The notes beneath the pieces were generated by a model. The model searched no databases. It was given only the letters and a program-made list of their open reading frames with translations, and had not been told where the DNA came from. A stretch of DNA of 64,000 nt from Vibrio sp. J1-1 (lineage in GTDB: Bacteria; Pseudomonadota; Gammaproteobacteria; Enterobacterales; Vibrionaceae), in contig NZ_JAKKCM010000015.1 of NCBI RefSeq assembly GCF_021728395.1, positions 1 through 64,000 of the forward strand. Reading direction: 5' to 3'. Position 1 is the first letter of the stretch. Every line of letters starts with the position of its first letter. Made by a program: the position numbers and the translations under genes. This document shows, piece after piece, positions 37,996-48,277 of this stretch.

Positions 37996-38565
37996 GTGAA
38001 AAAAAGCTTATCACTCGTTCTCGCTTCAGGCTCTCCCAGAAGAAAGGAGTTACTTGCTCAACTGGGTTACGATTTTGATATCGTATTACCTGATATTGAG
38101 GAAGCCAAACAGGCTCATGAGCAGGCACACGATTATGTGCTGCGTCTTTCTCTGGAAAAAGCTCAGGCAGGCTTAGCATTAGCTAAGCCTGATTCCGTTG
38201 TATTGGGCTCTGACACTGTGGTGGTATGTGATGACCAGGTGTTGGAGAAGCCCACAAATTTCGAAGATGCGAAGCGTATGCTTACTCGCTTATCTGGGCG
38301 TCAGCACCAAGTGATGACCGCAGTGAGTGTCGTTTCATCGCAACAACAACATTCAGTGGTCGTCATCACTGATGTCTGGTTCAAGCCTTTGACTCACGAA
38401 GAAATCGAACAATATTGGCAGTCAGGTGAACCATGCGATAAAGCTGGAAGTTATGGTATTCAGGGACTCGGAGGGCGTTTTGTCACCCGAATCGAAGGCA
38501 GTTATCACGCAGTAGTAGGCTTACCTTTGTTCGAAACCGATCAGCTAATCCAAGAATTTTTATAA
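37996..38565 (+). CDS. maf: Maf/YhdE nucleoside triphosphate pyrophosphatase
   Basis: A 189-aa Maf protein with the signature LASGSPRRKELLAQLG at the N-terminus, SDTVVVCD and KAGSYGIQGLGG. Its relatives hydrolyse dTTP/UTP and modified pyrimidine nucleotides. It has a GTG start 4 bp after mreD, in the same operon. The YhdE-type assignment comes from the mre-rng setting. Confidence 0.93.
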   Translation: MKKSLSLVLASGSPRRKELLAQLGYDFDIVLPDIEEAKQAHEQAHDYVLRLSLEKAQAGLALAKPDSVVLGSDTVVVCDDQVLEKPTNFEDAKRMLTRLSGRQHQVMTAVSVVSSQQQHSVVVITDVWFKPLTHEEIEQYWQSGEPCDKAGSYGIQGLGGRFVTRIEGSYHAVVGLPLFETDQLIQEFL

Positions 38566-38583
38566 TTATTTTGAGGTGTGCAC

Positions 38584-40053
38584 ATGAGTGCAGAATTGCT
38601 GCTAAACGTGACCCCGAGTGAAACTCGTGTGGCCATGATTGAAGGTGGAGTGCTACAAGAAATTCATATCGAGCGCGAATCTCGTCGCGGTATCGTAGGT
38701 AATATCTACAAAGGCAAAGTCAGCCGAGTACTACCCGGTATGCAGGCGGCTTTCGTTGATATTGGTTTAGATAAAGCTGCGTTTTTGCATGCGTCTGATA
38801 TCGTACCGCATACAGAGTGTGTGGCAGAAAACGAAAAACAACAGTTTCAGGTTCGTGATATTTCAGAGTTGGTTCGCCAGGGGCAGGATATCGTGGTGCA
38901 AGTGGTTAAAGATCCGCTTGGTACCAAAGGTGCGCGTTTAACTACCGACATTACACTTCCTTCCCGTTATCTGGTTTTCATGCCGGGCGCAAGCCACGTA
39001 GGTGTATCACAACGTATTGAAAGCGAAGGCGAACGTGAGCGTTTGAAGAAAGTCGTCAACCAATACTGTGATGAACACGGTGGATTCATTATCCGAACTG
39101 CAGCCGAGGGGGCGGATGAAAAAGAGCTTTCTCAGGACGCCGCGTTTTTAAAACGCTTATGGCTTAAAGTCATGGAGCGCCGTTCTAAATATAAAACGCG
39201 CTCGACACTTTACGGTGAGCTGGGTCTGGCACAGCGTATTCTGCGCGACTTTGTTGGCACAGAGCTGGATAAGATTCTGGTCGATTCGCGCTTGGAGTAT
39301 GACAATCTTCAAGAGTTCACCTCGGAATATGTCCCTGAGTTGACCGACAAACTTGAGCTTTATGAAGGTGATAAGCCAATCTTCGATATGTACGACACGG
39401 AGAACGAGATCCAACGTTCTTTAGAGCGCAAGGTGGAACTGAAATCCGGCGGTTACCTGATCATCGATCAAACTGAAGCGATGACGACCATAGATATTAA
39501 TACCGGTGCGTTTGTCGGTCGTCGTAACTTAGAAGAGACGATTTTCAATACCAATATTGAAGCCACTCAGGCGATAGCTCGTCAGCTACGCTTACGTAAC
39601 CTTGGTGGCATCATAATTATCGATTTTATCGACATGGCGTCTGAAGAGCATCGTCAACGCGTTATTACTTCTCTTGAAGCAGCACTGTCGAAAGACCGAG
39701 TAAAAACCAACATTAACGGCTTTACTCAACTGGGTCTGGTTGAAATGACTCGTAAGCGTACGCGCGAAAGTATTGAACATATTCTTTGTTCTGGTTGTCC
39801 TACTTGTGAAGGTCGCGGCACAGTGAAAACGGTCGAGACTGTGTGTTTCGAGATTCTGCGCGAAATCACCCGAGTGAATCGAGCGTACGATGCTGACAAC
39901 TTTGTTGTTTACGCGTCCCCGTTCGTCGCAGAAGCGCTGCTCGGTGATGAGTCACACGCTCTGGCAGAACTCGAAGTCTTTATTGGTAAGCAAGTGCGAA
40001 TTCAGGCTGAGCCCCTGTACATTCAGGAGCAGTTTGACGTTGTGATGATGTAA
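38584..40053 (+). CDS. rng: ribonuclease G
   Basis: A single-strand endoribonuclease that matures the 16S rRNA 5' end and turns over mRNAs. It has 489 aa, like E. coli RNase G. The S1 domain starts at GIVGNIYKGKVSRVLPGMQAAF, the DNase-I-like catalytic part has TTIDINTGAFVG and IIIIDFIDM, and the zinc link is CSGCPTC. The start ATG 38584 has GAGGTG five bases upstream; GTG 38578 lies inside that site. Confidence 0.97.
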   Translation: MSAELLLNVTPSETRVAMIEGGVLQEIHIERESRRGIVGNIYKGKVSRVLPGMQAAFVDIGLDKAAFLHASDIVPHTECVAENEKQQFQVRDISELVRQGQDIVVQVVKDPLGTKGARLTTDITLPSRYLVFMPGASHVGVSQRIESEGERERLKKVVNQYCDEHGGFIIRTAAEGADEKELSQDAAFLKRLWLKVMERRSKYKTRSTLYGELGLAQRILRDFVGTELDKILVDSRLEYDNLQEFTSEYVPELTDKLELYEGDKPIFDMYDTENEIQRSLERKVELKSGGYLIIDQTEAMTTIDINTGAFVGRRNLEETIFNTNIEATQAIARQLRLRNLGGIIIIDFIDMASEEHRQRVITSLEAALSKDRVKTNINGFTQLGLVEMTRKRTRESIEHILCSGCPTCEGRGTVKTVETVCFEILREITRVNRAYDADNFVVYASPFVAEALLGDESHALAELEVFIGKQVRIQAEPLYIQEQFDVVMM

Positions 40054-40064
40054 TTGGGACATTT

Positions 40065-43000
40065 GTGAATTTTGGTTTTAACCGTTTGGGGCGATTTTGT
40101 GCGTGGAGTTTAGCCACCGTTTTGGTTTTACTCGCGATTGTCGTGACGACACTGCGTGTCACGTTACCACAGCTCGACCACTTTCAAGATGAGATCAAAA
40201 CCTGGGTCAAACAAGGCACAGGTTTTGACTTTTCTATCTCCAGCGTTGCAGGCTCCTGGCGAAACAGCCACCCCTCAATCGCGTTACTTGGTTTAGAAGC
40301 TAACCTGCCGAACAACCAGGAAGCACGCTTTGCGGTTGATGAGCTTCAGATTGAATTTGATTTGATCCAGTCGCTTATCCAGTTCAAACCGGTCGTAGCG
40401 GATCTCACTATCCACAATTTAGCGCTGGATATTCGCAGCGTCAGTATTCTCCCGAACGCTGAAAGCCAAATGCCCGTGGCGACCTCCGAGAAAAGTGAAG
40501 TGAAGCTAATCGACCAATTAGATTCACTTTTGCTGCGTCAGTTTGAAGACTTCACTATCACGGATTCGCGTATCTGGTATAAATCCGTTTCTGGTGAAAC
40601 GAGACGGCTGGATATCGAGAGACTCCGTTGGAGCAATCAGGGTAAGAACCATCTGGCAGAAGGGACGGTAAGTATCGCCGACGCCAAGATTAACTCCCTG
40701 TTGGTAAGTGCTAACTTTAAAGATCATGGTTCGTTGCGTGATGTGTCGGGCGAGTTTTATATCAGCGCGCAAGATGTCTCGGTTGCGCCTTGGCTGACGA
40801 CCTATATTCAAGCAGAATCTGGCGTAGAGTCCGGTAAAGTGAGCCTCAATACCTGGCTGACTCTGAAACACAGTCAGCCTAATTATGCTTATGTAGAACT
40901 GCAGCCGTCTGAGTTAATCTGGAATGAAAATGGCCGTCATGAGCTGTTTATTGAATCAGGCATCTTTAAGTTACTGCCGGATAAAAATGGCTGGAAAGTA
41001 AATGGTCACTCACTTCAAGTTCGCACCGATGAAAAACAATGGCCAGAGTTAGACGTTGCGTTTGACTGGCAGCCTTCCGGGTGGGTGCTTAACCTCTCTG
41101 AAATCGACATTGAATCCGTTACACCATTGATAAAGCTCGCACCAAAATCTGAGTCGACCAGCGAATTTATCCGTCAAATAGCGCCCAAAGGACGGCTGGA
41201 AGATATCCGACTATCAATGAATGGTGGATTGGAGACGTTACGCTATTCCGCAGAGCTGGATGAATTGGGGCTAACACAGTGGGCGTTATTACCGGGCTTT
41301 CAACACGTTCAGGGAAGGGTGTCTGGTAATATTAATCAAGCCAAAGCTAATGTGACGGTGATTGATGATGTCTTTCCTTATGGTGACGTATTTCAGGCCC
41401 CGTTGAACATTAAGCAAGGCGAAGTCGATATTGTCTGGCAGCAAGATGAAAAAGGCTGGCGTTTATGGGCTGATAAAGTCACTGCTGCTACCCCCGATTT
41501 ACAGGTTTTGGGGGCATTCCGTTTAGATTTTCCGAAAGATCAAAGTCCGTTCCTATCATTCTACGCCGAGGCGGATCTGTACAATGCTGGTGAAACTTGG
41601 CGTTATTTACCGACCTTAGCTCTTGGGCAAGCTCTGACGGACTACCTCTCTATCGCTATTCAAGGCGGTAAAGTCAATACCGCCAAGTTGCTCTGGTACG
41701 GTGAGCTTGGCGATTTCCCCTATAAACAACACAACGGTATGTTTCAGGCTTGGGTAGGTCTTAAAGACGCAAAATTCAGCTTTGATACTGCTTGGCCATC
41801 CATTACTGAATTGCAGCTGAACTTGTTATTCGAAAATGATGCCATGTACTTGGATTCAAAATCGGCGACACTCAATGGTGTTGCTGCTGAGCGCATTACT
41901 GGCCGTATTCCGAGACTGGCACCTGGCGGACATATTGAAATTGAAGCTAAAGCCAGCGCACCGGGAAACGAAGTTCGTGACTACATGATGGCTACGCCTT
42001 TGGTGGATTCGGTTGGTGCCGCGTTGACTGCGTTGCAAGTCAGTGGCCCTGTTTACTCTGAGTTCCAGCTCAATATTCCTTTTAATAAAGAGAATAAACC
42101 AAGAGCTTGGGGCTTTGCGGATCTCAAAGACAATCGCGTCGATATTGACGCGCCGCCAATGACCTTAGAAAGGGCGACTGGACGTATTCATTTTGATAAC
42201 GATGTCGTTACTACTTCTGGTCTTGCCGCAGAATTACTTACGCAGCCAATTTCAGTCGATTTCCGCGGCGAAAGTGCTGACCAAGGCTACGATGTAACCA
42301 TTAATACGCTGGGCGACTGGGACGTAGAACCGCTAAAACCGTATGTTGGGGAGCGATGGCTGAACTTAGTTTCTGGTCACGCACCATGGCAAATGGATAT
42401 TGACTTACAGCTTAATGATGTGGGTTTTACCTATCAAGTTGATGTATTAGCGCAACTCAATCGAGTCGTCAGTGAGTATCCGTATCCACTGGCGAAAAAG
42501 GCGGGAGAGTCAGGACAGGCGAAGTTACAGGCATCAGGGAACCAAGAAAATATTTCTGCTCGTCTGGGGATTCCTAACGCAAAATACCAGACGGAGATAG
42601 ACATTTCTGGTGAGGTACCGCTCCTCACTGCGACCAATTTGATGATTGGGCAAGGTGGTTTTAAGACGACGCCAGTTATCGGACATGATGCCTCAATACG
42701 TCTTGATGAGCTTGATGTAGATAAGTGGTTAGAACTGCTGAATATACCCTCGAGTAGTGTCCCCTCAGTACTCTCCGCTATGAAGACGCCAACAATCCCG
42801 TTACCAACCCGGGTAGATATTGAGGCTCAGAGCGTAAAGCTCGGCAAGCTTGAATTTCATGATGTGGACGTTAATGCCAGTAAAAAGAACTCAAGTTGGC
42901 AAATGCAGGTTAATAGTCAGGAGGTGAAAGGTACAGCGGACTACCTGAAACCGAATGACTTGACGGTATCGTTAGATCACCTGCATTTGTACATACCAGG

Positions 43001-43943
43001 TTTTGATGAAATCGAGAAAGAGCGAAGTTCCATCTTTACCAATGAGGATCAAAGTGCGCCGTTAATCACCAAATTTGACCGCCAATTTCATGGTGAAATG
43101 CCAAACTTAAAACTGAATATTAATGATTTTTGGTTGCAAGGGTATAAAGTGGGCAAGGTGAATGTTGACTTGCAACGCAGTGTTGATCGTCTGGAGTGGA
43201 AAAAGCTTAACTTCAGTAGTGGCAAAAACAGCATTGATATGAGTGGTTGGTGGGAACTGACTGACGAGCGCAGTCACTCCAATTTGAGCATGAAGGTTAA
43301 GGGCGACAACAATACCGATCTTATGGAACGCTTCGGCATCACTTCAGGGATTCAGCAAGCTCCATTTGAACTGAATGCCAATATGGAGTGGGATGGCGCG
43401 CCTTGGGCGATGAAAACCCAAACACTACAAGGTGATGTATCGACGGAATTTGGCAAGGGGGTCATTAGTGAAGTAAGTGGAGCGGCACGTCTGCTTGGCT
43501 TGTTCAGTCTTGATTCTATCATTCGTAAGATGCAGCTCGATTTTACCGATGTATTTGATAACGGAATGGCGTTTAATTCGATTACTGGCTCAGGCAAGAT
43601 TCAGGATGGCGTATTTGTCACCAATGATATCGTCATGGATGCGCTTGCTGGGGAAATGCAGATTCGTGGCATGGCTGACGTAACGAAAAGATTAGTGGAT
43701 GCTGAGGTGAAGTTTACGCCTGATATCACGTCTGGCTTACCAATGTTGACTGCCTTCGCCGTCGCGCCACAAACTGCTTTATACGTATTGGCTATCTCGA
43801 CGGTGATTTCTCCAGTAGTTGAGGTGTTTACTCAAGTAAACTATGAAGTCAAAGGGCCGCTCGAATCACCGACGGTTAAAGAGATATCGCGTAGTCAGGG
43901 TGAATATAAGCTGCCAGAAAAGCTGCGTGAGCAGGCACAATAA
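40065..43943 (+). CDS. yhdP: AsmA-like/TamB-family protein YhdP
   Basis: A 1292-aa protein with an N-terminal membrane anchor (about 10-30, WSLATVLVLLAIVVTTL) and a very long periplasmic beta region, ending in an AsmA-like C-terminal domain. In E. coli YhdP, with TamB and YdbH, carries phospholipids to the outer membrane. Its place straight after rng is conserved. GTG start 11 bp after rng. Confidence 0.93.
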   Translation: MNFGFNRLGRFCAWSLATVLVLLAIVVTTLRVTLPQLDHFQDEIKTWVKQGTGFDFSISSVAGSWRNSHPSIALLGLEANLPNNQEARFAVDELQIEFDLIQSLIQFKPVVADLTIHNLALDIRSVSILPNAESQMPVATSEKSEVKLIDQLDSLLLRQFEDFTITDSRIWYKSVSGETRRLDIERLRWSNQGKNHLAEGTVSIADAKINSLLVSANFKDHGSLRDVSGEFYISAQDVSVAPWLTTYIQAESGVESGKVSLNTWLTLKHSQPNYAYVELQPSELIWNENGRHELFIESGIFKLLPDKNGWKVNGHSLQVRTDEKQWPELDVAFDWQPSGWVLNLSEIDIESVTPLIKLAPKSESTSEFIRQIAPKGRLEDIRLSMNGGLETLRYSAELDELGLTQWALLPGFQHVQGRVSGNINQAKANVTVIDDVFPYGDVFQAPLNIKQGEVDIVWQQDEKGWRLWADKVTAATPDLQVLGAFRLDFPKDQSPFLSFYAEADLYNAGETWRYLPTLALGQALTDYLSIAIQGGKVNTAKLLWYGELGDFPYKQHNGMFQAWVGLKDAKFSFDTAWPSITELQLNLLFENDAMYLDSKSATLNGVAAERITGRIPRLAPGGHIEIEAKASAPGNEVRDYMMATPLVDSVGAALTALQVSGPVYSEFQLNIPFNKENKPRAWGFADLKDNRVDIDAPPMTLERATGRIHFDNDVVTTSGLAAELLTQPISVDFRGESADQGYDVTINTLGDWDVEPLKPYVGERWLNLVSGHAPWQMDIDLQLNDVGFTYQVDVLAQLNRVVSEYPYPLAKKAGESGQAKLQASGNQENISARLGIPNAKYQTEIDISGEVPLLTATNLMIGQGGFKTTPVIGHDASIRLDELDVDKWLELLNIPSSSVPSVLSAMKTPTIPLPTRVDIEAQSVKLGKLEFHDVDVNASKKNSSWQMQVNSQEVKGTADYLKPNDLTVSLDHLHLYIPGFDEIEKERSSIFTNEDQSAPLITKFDRQFHGEMPNLKLNINDFWLQGYKVGKVNVDLQRSVDRLEWKKLNFSSGKNSIDMSGWWELTDERSHSNLSMKVKGDNNTDLMERFGITSGIQQAPFELNANMEWDGAPWAMKTQTLQGDVSTEFGKGVISEVSGAARLLGLFSLDSIIRKMQLDFTDVFDNGMAFNSITGSGKIQDGVFVTNDIVMDALAGEMQIRGMADVTKRLVDAEVKFTPDITSGLPMLTAFAVAPQTALYVLAISTVISPVVEVFTQVNYEVKGPLESPTVKEISRSQGEYKLPEKLREQAQ

Positions 43944-43984
43944 ACCACCTCAGTTTTCAAAGGAATTTAAGGAAGGAAAAACAC

Positions 43985-44806
43985 ATGGAACGTGTTGGCA
44001 TCATTCAAATGACTTCTGGTCCAGATATCGAAGCGAATCTGGCGTTTATCGAAAAGCAGTGTGAATTAGCTGCTAATCAGGGCATTAAGCTTGTTCTTAC
44101 CCCCGAGAATTCAGTATTGTTTGCCAGCCGTGAAGAGTACCATCAACATGCAGAGCCGCTCGGGAGTGGTGTGATACAGCAACGTTTGGCTGATATTGCT
44201 AAACATAACCAACTGACTTTGATCGTCGGTAGTATGCCTATTCAAACTGCCAGAGGTGTGACGACGACAAGTATCGTCCTTCCGCCACATGGTAAGTGCA
44301 TTGCCCATTATGAAAAACTGCACATGTTTGACGTCGAAGTCGCAGACGGTCATGGTAGCTACCGTGAATCCGATACTTTCACGGCAGGCAATCAAATCGT
44401 TGTCGCAGAAACGGATCTTGGTAGTGTTGGATTGAGTATTTGCTATGACTTGCGTTTTCCTGAATTATACAAAGAGCTGCGTTTAGCTGGCGCGGACATG
44501 ATAGTCGTCCCTGCTGCATTTACCGCTGTGACAGGCGAAGCGCACTGGGAGATACTATTACGTGCCAGAGCGATAGAAACTCAGTGCTGGATTCTTGCCA
44601 GCAATCAAACTGGTACCCATCCTTGCGGACGAAAAACGTGGGGTCACTCCATGGTTATTGACCCTTGGGGCCGAATACACAAACAGTTTCAAGATCAGGT
44701 CGGTTTGTTGGTGGCAGAGATAGATTTGTCACAAGCCCAGCAAGTAAGGCAGAATATGCCGCTGACTCAACACAGTCGCTTTCAAAATGAATTGAGACGG
44801 AAATAA
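43985..44806 (+). CDS. carbon-nitrogen hydrolase, Nit1-like (deaminated glutathione amidase type)
   Basis: A 273-aa nitrilase-superfamily amidase. The catalytic triad is E41 (TPEN), K111 (YEKLHMFDV) and C153 ([11 protein letters not shown]). KLHMFD followed by RESDTFTAG and the Nit1-like [12 protein letters not shown]-type stretch ([12 protein letters not shown] here) point to the Nit1/YbeM group that repairs deaminated glutathione. Substrate is inferred from the subgroup. It lies between yhdP and tldD. Confidence 0.85.
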   Translation: MERVGIIQMTSGPDIEANLAFIEKQCELAANQGIKLVLTPENSVLFASREEYHQHAEPLGSGVIQQRLADIAKHNQLTLIVGSMPIQTARGVTTTSIVLPPHGKCIAHYEKLHMFDVEVADGHGSYRESDTFTAGNQIVVAETDLGSVGLSICYDLRFPELYKELRLAGADMIVVPAAFTAVTGEAHWEILLRARAIETQCWILASNQTGTHPCGRKTWGHSMVIDPWGRIHKQFQDQVGLLVAEIDLSQAQQVRQNMPLTQHSRFQNELRRK

Positions 44807-44817
44807 AAGAGCTAACT

Positions 44818-46263
44818 ATGAGCACAAACCAAATAGAACAGGCACTCATCGCCCCAAATGGTCTGACAGAGCAAGATATTGCTGACACACTAGCCAGCAT
44901 TGCGACACGTCAGATCGATTATGCGGACATTTACTTTCAGTCCAGCTGGCATGAGTCTCTGGTTCTAGAAGACAGCATCATCAAAGATGGCTCTTTTAAT
45001 ATTGATTGTGGTGTCGGTGTTCGTGCGGTCACTGGTGAGAAAACAGGTTTCGCTTACTCAGACCAAATTAATCCGGAAGGCCTCAAACAAAGTGCTATTG
45101 CGGCGCGAGGCATTGCCCAGCAAGGTCAGAATGGCAAGGTGCATGCATTTAAACGCACCGATAACCAAGCTTACTATGAAGCGGTTAATCCTTTGGCTGG
45201 TTGGGAAAAGCAGCAAAAAACCGAACTGCTAAAATCGCTTGATGCATACATCCGCACGAAAGAGCCGTTGATCAAAGAAGTGTCGATTAGCATCAGTGGC
45301 GTACATGAACAAATGTTAGTGGCCGCAACAGACGGGACTTTCGCAGGGGATATTCGCCCGTTAGTGCGTCTGTCTATCAGCGTATTAGCTCAAAAAGGTG
45401 AACGCCGTGAGCGTGGTAGCGCAGGCGGTGGCGGTCGTTTTGGTTATGACTTCTTCCTTTCTGAAACGGATGGTGTGAAGCAAGCTTTCCATTATGCCGA
45501 CGAAGCGATTCGTATGGCTTTGGTTAACTTGGAGGCCGAAGCTGCACCTGCTGGTATGATGCCAGTGGTACTTGGCTCTGGCTGGCCTGGCGTATTGCTA
45601 CACGAAGCGGTAGGCCACGGTTTAGAAGGTGATTTTAACCGCAAAGAGTCATCGGTTTTCTCCGGTAAAATGGGCCAGCAAGTGACGTCTTCTCTTTGTA
45701 CGATTGTCGACGATGGCACACTGAAAGATCTGCGTGGTTCGTTGAATGTCGATGATGAAGGTGTCAATGGTCAGTACAATACACTGATTGAAAATGGCGT
45801 ATTGAAAGGCTACATGCAAGATAAGCTTAACGCGCGCCTGATGGGTGTTAACCCAACCGGTAACGGCCGTCGTGAGTCCTACGCACACTTGCCGATGCCG
45901 CGCATGACCAATACTTACATGCTGCCGGGTGAGCACACACCGGAAGAGATAATCTCGACCGTGGAGAAAGGTCTGTACGCGCCAAACTTTGGTGGCGGTC
46001 AGGTCGATATTACTTCCGGTAAGTTTGTGTTCTCTGCTTCTGAAGCGTACTTAATTGAAAACGGAAAAATCACTCGTCCGGTCAAAGGAGCGACACTGAT
46101 TGGCTCCGGCATTGAGGCCATGCAGCAGGTTTCGATGGTCGGTAATGATCTGAGCATCGACAAAGGTGTGGGTGTGTGTGGTAAAGCAGGGCAAAGTGTT
46201 CCTGTGGGTGTCGGCCAGCCTACGTTGAAGCTGGACTCGCTGACCGTTGGTGGTACCGAGTAA
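44818..46263 (+). CDS. tldD: metalloprotease TldD
   Basis: A 481-aa zinc protease subunit. The metal motif HEAVGH (H262, E263, H267) lies in [14 protein letters not shown]. It forms a heterodimer with TldE/PmbA, encoded 9 kb further on at 55376; only TldD carries the zinc site. The pair processes microcin B17 and degrades some unfolded peptides in E. coli. The native Vibrio substrate is unknown. It is 11 bp after the Nit gene. Confidence 0.96.
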   Translation: MSTNQIEQALIAPNGLTEQDIADTLASIATRQIDYADIYFQSSWHESLVLEDSIIKDGSFNIDCGVGVRAVTGEKTGFAYSDQINPEGLKQSAIAARGIAQQGQNGKVHAFKRTDNQAYYEAVNPLAGWEKQQKTELLKSLDAYIRTKEPLIKEVSISISGVHEQMLVAATDGTFAGDIRPLVRLSISVLAQKGERRERGSAGGGGRFGYDFFLSETDGVKQAFHYADEAIRMALVNLEAEAAPAGMMPVVLGSGWPGVLLHEAVGHGLEGDFNRKESSVFSGKMGQQVTSSLCTIVDDGTLKDLRGSLNVDDEGVNGQYNTLIENGVLKGYMQDKLNARLMGVNPTGNGRRESYAHLPMPRMTNTYMLPGEHTPEEIISTVEKGLYAPNFGGGQVDITSGKFVFSASEAYLIENGKITRPVKGATLIGSGIEAMQQVSMVGNDLSIDKGVGVCGKAGQSVPVGVGQPTLKLDSLTVGGTE

Positions 46264-46282
46264 CGCTAACGTAGAAAATCAT

Positions 46283-46312
46283 AAAAAGAGCGCTCAATGG
46301 AGCGCTCTTTTA
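46283..46312. terminator. bidirectional terminator between tldD and the PhoH gene
   Basis: A 12-bp perfect stem AAAAGAGCGCTC/GAGCGCTCTTTT with an AATG loop lies between convergent genes and works on both strands. Confidence 0.93.
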
Positions 46313-46335
46313 CTTTTTAATAAACATATATCGAT

Positions 46336-47712
46336 TTATAGGTTCTCTTCAGCAAACTCTGCCAGACGGCTACGAACCACACCATTGAGGTGGATATTTG
46401 CACTGCCTTCAAAGTTCTTGAAGCGCTCAACCATGTAAGTTAGGCCTGAAGTCACTGGTGTTAGATAGTGAGAGTCAATCTGGGCTAGGTTACCAGAACA
46501 GACGATCTTGGTGCCTTCACCACAACGGGTGATGATGGTTTTGATTTGTGAGGCGGTTAAGTTTTGGCACTCATCAAGGAGTACGAACGCATTTTGAATC
46601 GAACGGCCGCGCATAAAGTTTATCGACTTAAACTGAATGTTGGCTTTATCGCAAATGTATTTCAGAGATCCTTCGGTGCAGTGGTCGTGCTTATGCAGCG
46701 CTTCTAATGTATCGGTCACCGCAGCCAACCACGGCATCATTTTTTCCTCTTCCGAGCCTGGCAGGAAGCCGATCGATTCGCCGATATCTGGTGTGTTACG
46801 GGTTACGATGATCTTATCGAACATCTTTTTCTCGATGGTTTGTTCAAGGGCTGCCGCCATGGCTAACAGAGTTTTACCACTACCCGCAGCACCAGTGAGG
46901 ATCACCAAATCAATGTCCGGATCGACGAGTGCATCTAACGCCATCGCTTGGTAGATGTTCTTCGGTGTAATATCCCAGACGCGGCGATGCATCATGCGTT
47001 CGCGACTAAGATCGAGCAGGGTGAGTTTGTCTTCATTGAGGGTTTCAACGCGGCCAGCAAAATCGCTGTCTTCATCAATGACATATTGGTTTATGAATGT
47101 TGGATCAAAAGGCTCACGGCTGAGTTTGTGGTAGGTTTTTCCGCCCAGAGCGTAGCTTTCGACCTCGTCAATACCACTCCAGAAATCGCCTTCACGTAGC
47201 TGAAAGCCTTTGGTGAGGTATTGAACGTCGTCAATCAGTTGGTCGGTTCGGTAGTCTTCAACAAAGCGTACACCAGCTCCCTTGGCTCGAAGACGCATGT
47301 TGATGTCTTTTGTTACTAACACCACTTCACGAGGTGCTCGTTTGTTTTGCAGATAAAGCACCGCGTTGAGGATGCGGTTGTCACCGGCTTTGTCGGCGAA
47401 GGCTTTGACGGTTTCTTGTAATTCGAAGTCCGCCAAAATGGAAATAGCTCCTTGATCTGGATTGTCTTTGGATACTGGAATGCCTTCTGAAATTTCATCT
47501 GGTGTGGCATCTTTAAACATGTCTTCCAAAGCGCGAATCGCAACACGAGCATCTCGTGCAACATCGCGTTTGCTGTCTTTAATTCGGTCGAGTTCTTCCA
47601 AAACGGTCATGGGTATGACGACATCGTGTTCTTTGAAAGAGAATATAGCGAAGGGCTCGTGAAGAAGAATATTGGTATCAAGTACAAAAAGTTTCCGATC
47701 GGTATCGCCCAT
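46336..47712 (-). CDS. PIN-PhoH fusion ATPase (PhoH2-like)
   Basis: A 458-aa protein with an N-terminal PIN nuclease domain (about 5-140, FVLDTNILLH, acidic residues in VLEELDRIKDSKRDVARD and DNRILNAVLYLQ) and a C-terminal PhoH ATPase with Walker A GAAGSGKT (about 268) and Walker B VLLDECQNLT. Fusions of this kind are reported as RNA-unwinding and RNA-cleaving proteins. The canonical PhoH of the ybeZYX locus lacks the PIN part. No antitoxin-like small gene precedes it. Confidence 0.9.
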   Translation of the reverse strand: MGDTDRKLFVLDTNILLHEPFAIFSFKEHDVVIPMTVLEELDRIKDSKRDVARDARVAIRALEDMFKDATPDEISEGIPVSKDNPDQGAISILADFELQETVKAFADKAGDNRILNAVLYLQNKRAPREVVLVTKDINMRLRAKGAGVRFVEDYRTDQLIDDVQYLTKGFQLREGDFWSGIDEVESYALGGKTYHKLSREPFDPTFINQYVIDEDSDFAGRVETLNEDKLTLLDLSRERMMHRRVWDITPKNIYQAMALDALVDPDIDLVILTGAAGSGKTLLAMAAALEQTIEKKMFDKIIVTRNTPDIGESIGFLPGSEEEKMMPWLAAVTDTLEALHKHDHCTEGSLKYICDKANIQFKSINFMRGRSIQNAFVLLDECQNLTASQIKTIITRCGEGTKIVCSGNLAQIDSHYLTPVTSGLTYMVERFKNFEGSANIHLNGVVRSRLAEFAEENL

Positions 47713-48277
47713 AGCGTCTCCTTGCCTAAATACGGCTGTGCTTGCGAGTTGTTAAGTCACTTAAAGGGTGAAGTGACTTAACTCTGATTGCTTGCAATAG
47801 AGGTTGTCGGGCTATCATCGGTTAGTGTGCAACTGAGTAGCAAGACAACGTATGCAAACCCGTGTTGAGCCTAATCGTGTACCTATACGCTTAATTTACA
47901 TGCGATGATATATGCAATGAATTTAAGCGCTCCTAATCAAAGTATACGTAATATTTGCTTGCAACAATGTAATAATTGACATGGTTTTTTTACAATTTGA
48001 TTGCACTTGTGATTTGGGAAAAAAAGTTTCCTCTTAGTGCGGTTTCGGCGTGACCTAAATCACAGCTTAAAGTAATATTAGCGGCCTTTTTCTGCGTTCA
48101 GGCTACGGGCAATTTATCATGTTGAGCTGACTGAATATTGCTCAGCCACAAGTGGCATGACAAGTGCGATCGGCGTAGCAGAAGCCAGAATCAGATCTAA
48201 ACTATTATCCATGCCTGAGGGCATGAGTAGACCGACAACAAATACGAATCAAGAATTAATAACGAGGTAGTCAATTC
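47713..48277. other. long intergenic region between the PhoH gene and rapA
   Basis: These 565 bp hold no ORF I can support. Seen are a perfect TTGACA at 47976-47981 with no matching -10, a strong CRP-type dyad at 48049-48064, and a small hairpin CATGCC-TGAG-GGCATG at 48210-48225 about 50 bp before rapA. The length, and the CRP site 214 bp before the start, suggest a long rapA leader or a small RNA. Neither can be shown from sequence alone. Confidence 0.45.
48049..48064 (+). promoter_or_regulatory. CRP-binding site
   Basis: CGTGA-N6-TCACA (CGTGACCTAAATCACA) matches the CRP consensus TGTGA-N6-TCACA at nine of ten positions. The nearby TAATAT (48073-48078) is too close for class II activation, so its target promoter is not clear; rapA is the nearest plus-strand gene. 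Confidence 0.7.

Noticed and set aside
46336-47712. Toxin-antitoxin pair based on the PIN domain
   Set aside because: The PIN domain is fused to a full PhoH ATPase, and no small antitoxin-like ORF lies directly upstream on the same strand.
47976-48004. Sigma-70 promoter from the perfect TTGACA at 47976
   Set aside because: No acceptable -10 hexamer lies 16-18 bases downstream; the TACAAT nearby is only 9 bases away.
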